43,747 nucleotides of DNA from a virus: positions 1-43,747 of IMG/VR virus record IMGVR_UViG_3300037198_000018. The stretch is one strand, 5' to 3'. A program made the position numbers and the translations under genes. Position 1 is the stretch's first letter, and each line of letters opens with the position of its first letter. The notes under the pieces are model-generated. The model did not search any database. It saw nothing but the letters and a program-made list of their open reading frames with translations, and had not been told where the DNA came from. Positions 24,162-31,371 of the stretch are shown here, in pieces.

Positions 24162-24554
24162 TCAGATGTGTTTTCGGAACGGTAGCTGGGCCAGCTTCAG
24201 CCTCTTGCGGCATTCTATTGAAACAAAGGCCGCCAACGCCCGCTCAAACTTGGGGTTGGAAAGATTCTTTTCTTCTTCTGTGGCCATCTCAAGCAGTCTT
24301 TTCCAATCAGCTTCGTCCAAGTTGTTAGCCTGGTCTTTCTCAATCAGCCTGTCCAGCTCTGGGGTGTGCGGGCTGTGCAGCATCGCCATTGCCTTCTTGC
24401 CGAACATCTCCATTTCTTGCGTCCAGAATTTTAGCGCCACCTCAAGGGCGGTCACCCGGTTTGATATTAGGAAAGCGACGGTCGTTCCGGCGGCAATGCA
24501 GGCACCCACAGCGCCGAAGATTAAAAGGAAAAGTCCTATTTCAAGTGTGCTCAT
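24162..24554 (-). CDS. Membrane-anchored helical protein
   Basis: A 130-residue protein with an N-terminal transmembrane segment (about 4-30, IGLFLLIFGAVGACIAAGTT) and a long charged helical domain. The start at 24554 is chosen because AAGGGG lies 9 bases before it; an ATG two codons upstream (24560) has only 3 bases of spacing. The topology, one membrane helix followed by a periplasmic- or cytoplasmic-facing coiled coil, resembles inner-membrane spanins, and a lipoprotein gene lies nearby. LHSPHTPELDRLI in the middle looks conserved but I cannot name the family. Confidence 0.6.
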   Translation of the reverse strand: MSTLEIGLFLLIFGAVGACIAAGTTVAFLISNRVTALEVALKFWTQEMEMFGKKAMAMLHSPHTPELDRLIEKDQANNLDEADWKRLLEMATEEEKNLSNPKFERALAAFVSIECRKRLKLAQLPFRKHI

Positions 24555-24560
24555 TGCCAT

Positions 24561-25085
24561 TCACCCCTTCACTTTGTTAATTGCCAGTCTGTTCGTACCC
24601 GCCTGAAAGAACACTACGGGCGTTGAGTATATCGGACAGGAAGGCGGCAGTAAGACCAGCTCCGCTGAAAATGGACTGCCAATACCCGTGGCGTTATACG
24701 TTGTCGTAGCGAGATAATAGGTGGTATTCTCGACCAAACCACTGACGACAAAGTGTCCATTTGTTCCAGTGTTCGTGCTATTGGTGTAAACCCCGGATAC
24801 TCCACCCAAGTAAAAGCGGTAGCCATTGGGAGCGGTTTCCCAGACGACATCCACCGACCAGGACTGACATGGATAAATCACCCGGCGCGGATTCAGCGCA
24901 TCAATCGTTGTACTGGCCACGGTAATCTCACCATTCCCAAACAACCACGGCGTCCAGTTTGGGGCAGCCAGATTGGTGCAATAACTCACCGCGAAGTTGG
25001 TACTCGGCGACGTGAACTCAATCCAGTCAGCCATCGCCGGGATAGCCAGTAGCAGGGCAAACAGGATGGAGAGGATGTGGCGCAT
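24561..25085 (-). CDS. Secreted fibronectin type III-like protein
   Basis: A 174-residue protein with a signal peptide (MRHILSILFALLLAIPAMA, cleavage after A19). Residues about 75-145 match an FN3-like beta sandwich: SVDVVWETAPNGYRFYLGG, then GHFVVSGLVENTTYYLATTT with the typical L-x-x-x-T-x-Y ending. FN3 domains are common in phage fibres and in secreted enzymes, where they aid surface binding. It follows the beta-helix fibre gene with one base between them. The export signal suggests action outside the cytoplasm; a virion role cannot be excluded. Confidence 0.75.
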   Translation of the reverse strand: MRHILSILFALLLAIPAMADWIEFTSPSTNFAVSYCTNLAAPNWTPWLFGNGEITVASTTIDALNPRRVIYPCQSWSVDVVWETAPNGYRFYLGGVSGVYTNSTNTGTNGHFVVSGLVENTTYYLATTTYNATGIGSPFSAELVLLPPSCPIYSTPVVFFQAGTNRLAINKVKG

Positions 25086-25086
25086 T

Positions 25087-27300
25087 TTAATAAATCAAAT
25101 CGCAGTTGGTTATGTACCCACTGCCTGCCGCAGTATTATCCACAAACTGAAAAACTTCTCCTGCGTTGACAGGCTGAAAGACTGGCATCATTGCAACAAA
25201 CCCCGATGCTCCCTTAACCTGATAATTATTGGTTTTATTGTTTCCATCGCGTCCGCCCGAAACAGAAACGAAGTAGTAACCCCCTGTCCCCGGTGAAGAC
25301 ATTGTTGAAACATATCTACCAATAATAATTGCTCTCTGCGACAAACTATTCGAGTACATCACCCCATTGACAAGATTGTTTGTGAGGATTGACCAGCTTG
25401 CCTTCACTGGATAATTGGTTACAGACAGTGAGTAATTTGTTTGGCCATTCGCATTCACCGTCGGAGTGCTGCTCATGGTGGTATCAACTGTGACGCTCGA
25501 TGATGGAACATTGGTCAGACCGGAGCCGTTGCCAACAAATGTTCCGACAAAGCCAACCGCATTTGTGCTGACCACCGTCCCACCAAATGTCCTGCCCCTG
25601 CTGGTATACCCATTGCGGTCATCGTCAACTGTTATCTGGCTGCTGTTGCCACCGGGGTAGAGAGTGGTGGTCGTCGGGTCAGACGGACTATAACTTATAG
25701 AATCATAAATCCTACCCCAATACGTTAAACCTACACCCGCGAATATTCTTGGGTTTTTGAAAGTCCAAAACTGATTCGTATTAAGCTCTACTCCAACAAC
25801 GACGCTCTCAAATTGGTCGTCTATTGACATAAAGTTATTCGTAGCTATCGAGTTCACTGGTGGCACGAGCAGGTATGCAACAGTTGTAAGCCCGAAGTAG
25901 TTGTCCTCAATCTCCGCATGATTGTTTTGCGATGCCTCGAAAATCACAGCAGCACCAGAAGCGTACGGCGAATTGGTAGGCCATGAGTTTGTTCCGCTCA
26001 TGTACTCGATGCCATTATCTTTGAACAACGGCCCATCGGCATACATATCAGCCCCACAAGCTAAATTGAGAAACCAGCACCTTTGAACCTGAGCCGGGCC
26101 ATAGTTAAATCCCATCGTAATACCGATGGATTCGTTATCAGGAATCCCACCACTTGTTTCCCACAGCGGAACAAAGGCACCGTTAGTTAAAGCGGCCCAT
26201 GGCTCAAACCAGCAATCGGTAACGAACAAACTTTGAGCGGGACTAAACGCAACGTATGTCTTGTGGTCATTGACCGTGGAAGTAATTGTTGCTCCTGATA
26301 TTCCCCTGTTAATCGTTCCGGTGAAATAAATAATGGGTGAGTTCGTGGATTGATTTTGTATGATTGTGTTTTGAAAACCAGAACAGATAATTTGGTTGTT
26401 GCAGTTTATTGTGTCGGTGACGATATACGTTCCCTCTCCCAAATGCACGACATCATTCGGATGATCAAAAATGAATTCGTTAATCCCGGACGTGGTGGAG
26501 TTTGACCCTGTGTTATAGTTAATCGAATCCGGCCCATACTCTGCCCCGCCATTGAAGAAGATAGAGCCTCCGTTTGCAATCCCGACTGGCGAAATGACTC
26601 CCTGTCCATCCCATGCGCCAACTGGCAGTGATAATGTTCCGATAACAGTTTTGGGGAATGTGTTCGTGACCGAATTGGTTGAGATGTTCCATGCCAAAGT
26701 AAAACTACCAGAACCGCTGTTCACGTTCGTTAAAGTAATCAATGGAGTTGCAGTACCACCGTTCCCCCTCCCATGATGCGTAAATCCATTCGTTCCGCCA
26801 GCCAAAGGCGTCACATAAAACCACCAGCCACGCTGATTCGTTGGTAAAGGCGATGGAGAATAGCACGTCACGCCTCCAGACGCAGTTACCCAAGCACCAG
26901 TTTGCACTGTAAGCGCAAAATTCGTCGCCAACCAATTTGCATTCCAAGTCCACACCCCGGCATAATTTGTGGGAGTGTAAGTGCCAAAGACTGCGGTATT
27001 CGTCAAGCCATTGGTAACGCTGTAATAGTTAATCGGGTTGGCGTATTGTACCACGGAAGTATTCGTCGGATTGACGGCATTCGCCGTGGCTGCGGAGCCG
27101 ACTGACAGGCTGGGCGCATTGGTATGGCTATTCGCAATCTGGTCTTGGACAAAGGTTGTGCTGTTGCTGCCAACAAAAGACTGAACGCGCGCATCCACCC
27201 CTGCCGTATTGGTCTGGTCATAGGCGTTGGGTACGAATCCAGCCTCCGCTGGCAGACAGGCCAGCAGCGCAAACAGGATGACGGTAATTAGGTTTTTCAT
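25087..27300 (-). CDS. Secreted beta-helix tail fibre or tailspike-like protein
   Basis: A 737-residue protein from ATG 27300. A signal peptide covers residues 1-20 (MKNLITVILFALLACLPAEA, AEA cleavage site). An Asn/Thr-rich beta region follows, then about residues 280-500 show the repeating short strands of a right-handed beta helix, beginning with HLGEGTYIVTDTINCNNQII, typical of pectate-lyase-like spikes. GNGSGLTNVP (about 589-598) is a motif seen in fibre and surface proteins and marks a linker. The C-terminal 130 residues form a separate domain. The protein may bind or cleave host polysaccharide. No catalytic residues can be assigned. The signal peptide is atypical for a virion fibre. Confidence 0.78.
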   Translation of the reverse strand: MKNLITVILFALLACLPAEAGFVPNAYDQTNTAGVDARVQSFVGSNSTTFVQDQIANSHTNAPSLSVGSAATANAVNPTNTSVVQYANPINYYSVTNGLTNTAVFGTYTPTNYAGVWTWNANWLATNFALTVQTGAWVTASGGVTCYSPSPLPTNQRGWWFYVTPLAGGTNGFTHHGRGNGGTATPLITLTNVNSGSGSFTLAWNISTNSVTNTFPKTVIGTLSLPVGAWDGQGVISPVGIANGGSIFFNGGAEYGPDSINYNTGSNSTTSGINEFIFDHPNDVVHLGEGTYIVTDTINCNNQIICSGFQNTIIQNQSTNSPIIYFTGTINRGISGATITSTVNDHKTYVAFSPAQSLFVTDCWFEPWAALTNGAFVPLWETSGGIPDNESIGITMGFNYGPAQVQRCWFLNLACGADMYADGPLFKDNGIEYMSGTNSWPTNSPYASGAAVIFEASQNNHAEIEDNYFGLTTVAYLLVPPVNSIATNNFMSIDDQFESVVVGVELNTNQFWTFKNPRIFAGVGLTYWGRIYDSISYSPSDPTTTTLYPGGNSSQITVDDDRNGYTSRGRTFGGTVVSTNAVGFVGTFVGNGSGLTNVPSSSVTVDTTMSSTPTVNANGQTNYSLSVTNYPVKASWSILTNNLVNGVMYSNSLSQRAIIIGRYVSTMSSPGTGGYYFVSVSGGRDGNNKTNNYQVKGASGFVAMMPVFQPVNAGEVFQFVDNTAAGSGYITNCDLIY

Positions 27301-27301
27301 A

Positions 27302-27559
27302 TCAGTGCCATGCTCCATTGTAGTATTCCCACAGGGTTCCATCCGAGGTGTCAACAGCCAGCCCGGTTCCGGCTGACGGGGTAAATGTAGGCGCTCCACC
27401 GCCATAGTCGGCAAAGGTGGCACCTGAGCCAGTGCCGCCATTGGCAGCTATCTGGCTGGCCAAATAGATTAGGACGGCCAACTGGAAGCCGGGCGGGATG
27501 CACGAATTGATGCACACCGAATCGGCTATCAACACGGCAATCTGGTCTTGGGTAAGCAT
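27302..27559 (-). CDS. Small CIxxCIPxG-motif protein
   Basis: An 85-residue protein. The N-terminal half holds one copy of a cysteine motif, SVCINSCIPPGFQLAVLIY (14-32), which occurs twice more in the neighbouring gene. The C-terminal half is a short beta region with DTSDGTLWEYYNGAWH, the ending of many phage fibre or carbohydrate-binding modules. It lies between the repeat protein and the beta-helix fibre with gaps of 1-3 bp. It may link fibres to the particle. The family is not known to me. Confidence 0.7.
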   Translation of the reverse strand: MLTQDQIAVLIADSVCINSCIPPGFQLAVLIYLASQIAANGGTGSGATFADYGGGAPTFTPSAGTGLAVDTSDGTLWEYYNGAWH

Positions 27560-27562
27560 AAA

Positions 27563-28135
27563 TTAAACAGCGTAGATGGTTGCGGTGACAAGTGCGCCGG
27601 GAGTCGAAGATGTTAAATAGAATCCCAAATCTCCACCTGCGCCGTTGTAGGTAAATTGAACACTGGACTGCGCTCCGGGTCGGCCAGATGCCGGACTGAA
27701 ATAAGTCCCGTTGGAGGACATATCTGATGCTGAAAATTCAGTGTTGCCCCACTTCAATAGATAAGTGCCTCCGAATTGAATGATTGAGGCTGCGGGGTTA
27801 TTCCCATCTCCACCTCGCATATAATACCGACCCGCCACATCATACACCGCCCCCGCAGGTATCAGGTTCGTGGTCGGCGTGGGCATCGGAACTGTGTCAA
27901 TCCCGGCAAGCTTGGCGAACAGGCCAATCAGAACCGCCCACTTCAGGCCATCCGGGATGCACTTGTCAATGCAGACTGAATTGTCAATGAGGCTCTGGAT
28001 GCCAGCCTTGTCGGTCGGCAGCCCGGCAATGGTGGCCAGTTGATAGATGAGGACGGACATCTTCATTCCGTCCGGGATGCAGCGATGGATGCAAAGCGAG
28101 TTGGCAATCAATGAATCGGTGTTGTTGGCGGGCAT
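27563..28135 (-). CDS. Two-repeat CIxxCIPxG protein
   Basis: A 190-residue protein starting at ATG 28135. It has two tandem copies of the cysteine module: SLCIHRCIPDGMKMSVLIY near residues 12-30 and SVCIDKCIPDGLKWAVLIG near 49-67, each followed by a hydrophobic helix ending in IAG or LAG. The C-terminal 110 residues are beta-rich (YDVAGRYYMRGGDGN onward) and end in a Thr/Ala-rich strand. It lies two genes after the major capsid protein. Paired cysteines could form disulfides or a metal site. A head-decoration or fibre-attachment role is possible but only inferred. Confidence 0.72.
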   Translation of the reverse strand: MPANNTDSLIANSLCIHRCIPDGMKMSVLIYQLATIAGLPTDKAGIQSLIDNSVCIDKCIPDGLKWAVLIGLFAKLAGIDTVPMPTPTTNLIPAGAVYDVAGRYYMRGGDGNNPAASIIQFGGTYLLKWGNTEFSASDMSSNGTYFSPASGRPGAQSSVQFTYNGAGGDLGFYLTSSTPGALVTATIYAV

Positions 28136-28139
28136 AAAA

Positions 28140-28439
28140 TCAATCAGAAAGCATGGACGACATCTCGCTGGGAGGGGCGGCAGGCTCAGACTCATCGCCG
28201 CCTTCTGGTTCGGGCTTCTCGCCCTCGTCGTGGCCCACGCATCCCTTGACGGCGTAGTCCTGCTCATGGACGGCCACGACTTCGATGTCGCACTTGTCTC
28301 CGGGCCTCAACTCATGGCCGAACAGGGATTTGGGAAGCAGGCCGGTTTTGGCACCGGAATCATCCGGCTTGTCCGAATCGGTTTTCTCCGGGGCGTCTCC
28401 GCCGGGAGCGTCATTGTAATAGGAAGCGTCATTGGGCAT
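28140..28439 (-). CDS. Acidic capsid-associated hypothetical protein
   Basis: A 99-residue, very acidic protein. Both ends are Asp/Glu/Pro-rich and probably disordered. The middle (FGHELRPGDKCDIEVVAVHEQDYAVKG) has a small beta-barrel pattern. AAAGG lies about 7 bases before its ATG. It is the first gene after the major capsid gene, beyond a hairpin. Small acidic proteins in this place are often head-decoration or head-completion factors, but homology was not recognised. Confidence 0.65.
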   Translation of the reverse strand: MPNDASYYNDAPGGDAPEKTDSDKPDDSGAKTGLLPKSLFGHELRPGDKCDIEVVAVHEQDYAVKGCVGHDEGEKPEPEGGDESEPAAPPSEMSSMLSD

Positions 28440-28492
28440 TGGTTGCCTTTCGGTTCAGTCACTGTAATCCATGTTTTCATAATGGTCAAAGG

Positions 28493-28531
28493 GCGGCTGC
28501 CCTGGGGAAAACACTAAGCCAGGACAGCCGC
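28493..28531 (-). terminator. Hairpin after the major capsid gene
   Basis: Two 13-base arms, 28493-28505 and 28519-28531, pair with one G-T wobble around a 13-base loop, starting 16 bp beyond the capsid stop in the direction of transcription. The trailing minus-strand sequence CCTTTGACC has only a short T-run, so it may be a partial terminator or an mRNA-stabilising hairpin. Such an element would let the capsid message be more abundant than the genes after it. Confidence 0.55.
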
Positions 28532-28546
28532 ATGACGCAACCACTA

Positions 28547-30094
28547 TTATCGGTCGGGCGGATTCGTGCTGGTCTCGCCCGCAATCGGCTGGGCGGTATC
28601 AACAGGCTCCGTGTTGCCGGTCGCAATCGGGACGCTGACGCCCTGGATTGTGCCCGTGGTCTGCGGGATGGCTATGGGGCCAGTGTTGGCTGGCCAGCCA
28701 GTCGGCAGCGGACATATCGGCAAGGACGAGTTGTACGATTGCACGGGGTATCCGGGGTCGGGGTTGCACGGGCTGACCTGCGGGATGCAGAACTGCTCGC
28801 GTTTGTGGAAGATGGCTTCCGCAAACTCGGTGTGCAACGGACGGACGTAATACCGGAAGTCGGCAATGAACTGCCCCTTGTTCCGGCGCTTGTTGGTGAT
28901 GGCCACACCATTGGCGTCTGCGCCGAGGTTGTCCATCACGAACTGCCACTTGCCGCCAAAGTCGCGGTGGCCGAATGGCATTTCAGCGTTGAGCGGGCGC
29001 GCGTCAGGCACCAGCAGCTCCATCGCTTTCTTGTGCCAGATGTAGCTGATGCTGTACTGGGCGTTGTCGAAGTCGGGATTCTCGTCCGACCCCAGGCCCG
29101 CAGAGCCGCCTGCGCCAGTGGTGATGCCGTTCCTGAAGGGCAGCACAATCTGGTAGCGGTAGCGGTTGCCGTTGCTGGAGTGGGCAGTGGCGCCAAGGTC
29201 GCCGACGAAGTTGAAACGGAGGCCCATTTCATCCACGCGCACCATGTAGTTGCCAATCTGTCCGCTGAAACCGTAGCGCCAATACTCATTGGCCGCGCCC
29301 CATTCGGTGAACCGCCAGTTGCCGTTCACGCTGGGAGTCCCGCCAACACCGACCGAGCCGCCGAGCTTGTCGAGCGACCAGCAGGTGTCCATGTCCGTCA
29401 CCAGCTCGATGAACGGAGCGGTCTCCTTGAAGGGGTTCTTGCCGCCATAGCCGCGCCGCATCAGGGGGCTGAAGCGGTTTTGCAGCATCTGCGGCACCAG
29501 CAGGTACAGGTTGGCCGGGCTGACCGAGCAATCAAAATAGATTTCCTCGTCAGAAAGGAGTCCACCCAGCGTCCACTGATAGGTGAAGGCGGACATTGAC
29601 TGGTTGGCGGCCCATTTCTGCTTGGCCCACAACAGCGCGCGCTTGCGGAGAAACACGCTCGAAATGGACGTGGTCGCCGGACGCAGGATTTCATTGATGA
29701 TTTGCTGGACGTGCTGCTCCGCATGAGTGATGTGCATGTCCTGGTCGTAGCACAACAGCGGCGTCTGCCATTCCTGGCCTTCCAGGAAGTAAGTCAGACG
29801 GTCAGCGCCCCAGCCGATTTGATGTTCGGGCGGGTCGCATGGATTGCCCTGACAGCCGGGGCCATTGGCAACCACCTTGCGCCACGCCTTCGTGACGTTC
29901 GGATACACGTTGCGGAATCGGTCTTGAGTGATTTCAACCGGCGTACCCATCGGGGTAGTGCCAGTTGATACGTTGAGGAGCCAGCCGTCAGTAGGCCTTA
30001 TATCCTCCATAATCAATTCGTCAAACTTCGGCGTCTGGTCCACGAGGAACTGCGGAAAATCGCAAGCTTGGATTATCGAACCTGCACATGCCAT
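28547..30094 (-). CDS. Major capsid protein (candidate)
   Basis: A 515-residue protein assigned as major capsid from size, position and context: it follows portal, scaffold and GroES-like genes, has its own flanking hairpins and is followed by an acidic small protein. The sequence has many aromatic and Asn/Gly residues and a mixed alpha/beta pattern, with a C-terminal Pro/Thr/Gly-rich tail of about 60 residues (from QVSPCNPDPGYPVQSYN) that may be a surface-exposed extension. Unusually for a capsid it has numerous cysteines (C3, C11, several near 80-86, and the C-terminal set). Direct homology to HK97-fold families was not recognised by eye. Confidence 0.75.
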   Translation of the reverse strand: MACAGSIIQACDFPQFLVDQTPKFDELIMEDIRPTDGWLLNVSTGTTPMGTPVEITQDRFRNVYPNVTKAWRKVVANGPGCQGNPCDPPEHQIGWGADRLTYFLEGQEWQTPLLCYDQDMHITHAEQHVQQIINEILRPATTSISSVFLRKRALLWAKQKWAANQSMSAFTYQWTLGGLLSDEEIYFDCSVSPANLYLLVPQMLQNRFSPLMRRGYGGKNPFKETAPFIELVTDMDTCWSLDKLGGSVGVGGTPSVNGNWRFTEWGAANEYWRYGFSGQIGNYMVRVDEMGLRFNFVGDLGATAHSSNGNRYRYQIVLPFRNGITTGAGGSAGLGSDENPDFDNAQYSISYIWHKKAMELLVPDARPLNAEMPFGHRDFGGKWQFVMDNLGADANGVAITNKRRNKGQFIADFRYYVRPLHTEFAEAIFHKREQFCIPQVSPCNPDPGYPVQSYNSSLPICPLPTGWPANTGPIAIPQTTGTIQGVSVPIATGNTEPVDTAQPIAGETSTNPPDR

Positions 30095-30184
30095 ATCATT
30101 AGTCTTTCTCTAAAAAAAGTTAGCGTTCAAAACTGGGCGCGTCCGCACACACGGACACGTCATTTACTGAAGGTGTAATTGAAG

Positions 30185-30223
30185 CCCGACAACTTCGGCG
30201 CACCAAGGCCGTTTCAAGTCGGG
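30185..30223 (-). other. Structured leader hairpin upstream of the capsid gene
   Basis: The 158-bp gap between the HNH gene and the capsid ATG (30095-30252) contains an imperfect hairpin: CCCGAC (30185-30190) pairs with GTCGGG (30218-30223), with inner CTT/AAG and CGGC/GCCG pairs. A smaller stem, GTCCG/CGGAC, lies near 30141-30155. No T-run follows, so this is more likely an mRNA leader structure than a terminator. GAAAG about 9 bases before the capsid ATG is the likely ribosome-binding site. No clear promoter was identified. Confidence 0.4.
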
Positions 30224-30252
30224 GGCATTTTCGGCTGTCTAAACCGCCGGTT

Positions 30253-30699
30253 CTACGTCCCGGAAAGTGAAGCCACGGAAACGCGGTTGCGATTACGAAG
30301 CTGGATATGAATAACCCACGCCATGAAAGCTGTCAAATAATTTTCTGTTGCGACTGCTTTTTCGAGGTGCATCCTTCGGTATGTTCTTCCTGTGAAGATT
30401 TCATGGACGCCTGGAATCCTAATCCTAAATCGTATCTGCTTCCAGTTAAGGCCTGGCCTTTCTTCCATTATTTTATGAACCAATTCGTGATGCTCTCGGC
30501 ACAGCGTCACAAGGTCTTGAATCTTTGTGTCGAACCAGTTCTTCGGATACCTTATGTGATGTGCGTCGTTAGATAAATCCCTTACCTTGCATATCCTGCA
30601 TTTAGTACCATCCCTAGCGAGGCAGTCCAGTCGGAGCTGTTGCCACCTGTCCGACTTCAAAAACCCAAACCGATAGGCATGTTTTGCTTCAATTCCCAT
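30253..30699 (-). CDS. HNH endonuclease (second)
   Basis: A 148-residue HNH protein. It begins with a basic helix (FLKSDRWQQLRLDCLARDG, 13-31), then CRIC (34-37), DAHHI (45-49), N54 and LVTLCREHHELVH (63-75), giving two CxxC/CxxH zinc contacts around the H-N-H core. A basic tail of about 60 residues may contact DNA. It is unlike the 236-residue HNH of the tail operon. It sits between a terminator at 30740-30769 and the capsid gene, a favoured insertion position for homing endonucleases. Some HNH proteins aid packaging, but the neighbours do not suggest this. Confidence 0.88.
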   Translation of the reverse strand: MGIEAKHAYRFGFLKSDRWQQLRLDCLARDGTKCRICKVRDLSNDAHHIRYPKNWFDTKIQDLVTLCREHHELVHKIMEERPGLNWKQIRFRIRIPGVHEIFTGRTYRRMHLEKAVATENYLTAFMAWVIHIQLRNRNRVSVASLSGT

Positions 30700-30739
30700 G
30701 CCTCAAAGGTAGCAGGTATCGCCACTAATTCAACCAACT

Positions 30740-30769
30740 AAAAGCCCCGCCAGATTTCTCCAGCGGGGC
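30740..30769 (-). terminator. Rho-independent terminator
   Basis: On the minus strand GCCCCGC and GCGGGGC form a perfect 7-bp GC stem (arms 30763-30769 and 30744-30750) with a 12-base loop, followed by TTTT. It lies 24 bp after the stop at 30793 and should end much of the transcription coming from the scaffold/GroES genes, so the HNH and capsid genes probably have a further promoter or rely on read-through. Confidence 0.75.
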
Positions 30770-30792
30770 GTGAACACATGAACGAAGATTGT

Positions 30793-31095
30793 TCAGATTT
30801 CGAGCAGCTTCATGGCTTCTTGAATGCGCGCATTAGCGGCGATGATTCCACTGTTGCCCTCCTCCAAGATTCGCATAAACGTCTTTCCTTTTGGGTGTTC
30901 GGGACAGGGGCATGGATTTCCCTCAACCGACTTGTTGGATGATTCGCAGCTCACTTTATACAGCCTGTCTTCGAGCTTGGTAATGGAGCCGTGCAGTGTG
31001 TTGATAAGTTTTTCCTGAGCCTCCAGAAGCTCTGGGATTCTTGCCTTTTTGGATTCACAGGCAGCGCCGGTGTCGTTGGGGTAAGTTTCTCTCAT
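30793..31095 (-). CDS. Coiled-coil hypothetical protein
   Basis: A 100-residue protein with heptad-like residues 20-48 (IPELLEAQEKLINTLHGSIT and onward) suggesting a coiled coil. Cysteines at the middle (VSCESS, NPCPCPEH) could form a zinc knuckle with the nearby His. It lies 12 bp after the GroES-like gene and before a terminator. It may be a small head-assembly factor given its place, but the sequence gives no family. Confidence 0.65.
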   Translation of the reverse strand: MRETYPNDTGAACESKKARIPELLEAQEKLINTLHGSITKLEDRLYKVSCESSNKSVEGNPCPCPEHPKGKTFMRILEEGNSGIIAANARIQEAMKLLEI

Positions 31096-31107
31096 TGGTG
31101 TTTTCCT

Positions 31108-31371
31108 TTATTTGTTTGCTGTTATCACTGCCACAATATCCTGCCGGTTCAGCAGCCAGCAGATTTTCCCTTCATGGGTAACGTGGGTATTGAACTGGCG
31201 TTCGACCATGACGTGGTCGCCGGGTTTGACATCGTCATTGCCATCACCGACGGCCAGCACGACGCCAGTATTCGGCTCGGACTTATGGGCATCCGGCACG
31301 ATGATTTTCTGGCCTTGGAGCAGTCCCGGCTGGTCAATCCAGACCAGGACGCGCTTGTTGACGGGTCTCAT
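31108..31371 (-). CDS. GroES-like co-chaperonin
   Basis: An 87-residue protein with the Cpn10 layout: RPVNKRVLV (2-10) matches the first strand, GLLQGQKIIVPDAHKSEPN (16-34) the mobile loop region with a hydrophobic I-I-V contact, GVVLAVGDG (36-44) the roof strand, VKPGDHVMV (48-56), and EGKICWLLNRQDIVAVI (67-83) the C-terminal strands. The GroES heptamer caps the GroEL chamber. Phage homologues such as T4 gp31 replace host GroES to fold a large capsid protein, and the position two genes before the candidate capsid fits this. It overlaps the scaffold gene by 4 bp. No phage GroEL is present, so it would work with host GroEL. Confidence 0.85.
   Translation of the reverse strand: MRPVNKRVLVWIDQPGLLQGQKIIVPDAHKSEPNTGVVLAVGDGNDDVKPGDHVMVERQFNTHVTHEGKICWLLNRQDIVAVITANK

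Noticed and set aside
28439-29599. Long plus-strand frame antisense to the capsid gene (386 codons)
   Set aside because: It mirrors the codon usage of the capsid gene, has no protein-like features, and has no neighbours on that strand.
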